DNA from: an uncultured Nitrosomonadales bacterium
GTDB lineage: Bacteria; Pseudomonadota; Gammaproteobacteria; Burkholderiales; Gallionellaceae
Length of the DNA stretch: 32,401 bases
Direction: 5' to 3'
Assembly (NCBI GenBank): GCA_903892645.1
Contig: CAITJF010000174.1
Coordinates: 1 to 32,401, forward strand
Every line of letters begins with the position of its first letter. Within the stretch, counting starts at the first letter, position 1. The position numbers and the translations under genes are program-made. Positions 32,292 to 32,401 of the stretch are shown piece by piece. The notes beneath the pieces are model-generated. The model did no database searches and was not told where the DNA came from. It saw nothing but the letters and a program-made list of their open reading frames with translations.

Positions 32292-32401
32292 GAACTGAAG
32301 AGTTTGATCCTGGCTCAGATTGAACGCTGGCGGCATGCTTTACACATGCAAGTCGAACGGCAGCACGGGGGCAACCCTGGTGGCGAGTGGCGAACGGGTG
32401 A
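32292..32401 (+). rRNA. rrs: 16S ribosomal RNA, 5' end (partial)
   Basis: The first ~110 nt of 16S rRNA. The universal 27F site (AGAGTTTGATCCTGGCTCAG) starts at 32299, equivalent to E. coli position 8, so the mature end is near 32292. It continues with ATTGAACGCTGGCGGCATGC and ACATGCAAGTCGAACGG. The V1 sequence (CAGCACGGGGGCAACCCTG) is of betaproteobacterial, Gallionella/Nitrosomonadales-like type. The gene runs off the window. Confidence 0.98.

Noticed and set aside
1-32401. CRISPR arrays, tRNA genes, transposases, integrases
   Set aside because: No regularly spaced repeats, cloverleaf genes or recombinase motifs were seen in any region; only the short dispersed repeats listed above.

Overview
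The window is a chromosomal segment from a betaproteobacterium, most likely of the Gallionellaceae/Nitrosomonadales type (Sideroxydans or Gallionella relatives). The evidence is the first ~110 nt of a 16S rRNA gene at the right edge, the gene order hisC-B-H-A-F-I-E-hinT-tatABC, the argS-SPOR-dsbA block, and a betaproteobacterial flagellar cluster. The genus is inferred from memory, not from a search.

Left part (1-8180). A truncated CHASE3-like/GGDEF gene and a small membrane protein precede argS, a SPOR-domain envelope protein and dsbA. Next comes what looks like a decaying accessory island. It holds a frameshifted stub of a short-chain dehydrogenase, an apparently intact group II PLP decarboxylase, and two downstream genes that both seem to have lost their 3' ends. 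One of these is a PLP-fold protein that stops just before the expected catalytic lysine.

Flagellar and c-di-GMP block (8182-20290). Reading leftward: fliC (with a near-consensus sigma-28 promoter and a terminator), flaG, fliD, fliS, fliT, a fliK-like gene, an flhB C-terminal paralogue and a YcgR-type PilZ gene. Upstream of fliC are a diguanylate cyclase and a NarL-type two-component pair. A divergent EAL-like/HDOD protein follows. Filament assembly, chaperones, hook-length control and c-di-GMP input therefore sit together.

Right part (20356-32401). A tightly packed histidine operon runs into hinT and the Tat translocase. Then come a convergent HtrA protease, a Nif3-family gene, a 58-codon unknown gene, folB/plsY (divergent), tsaD, and the promoter region and start of an rRNA operon with two near-duplicate promoters.

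The most unusual feature is a family of dispersed intergenic hairpin elements (11203-11267, 21547-21610, 24581-24645). They share conserved flanks, and their inner stems differ by compensatory base changes. The copy between hisF and hisI lies in an insert bounded by an exact 15-bp direct repeat, and this insert splits what was apparently an ATGA-coupled gene junction. A separate dRS3-like 25-bp inverted repeat lies between plsY and tsaD. No tRNA, CRISPR array, transposase or integrase was seen.
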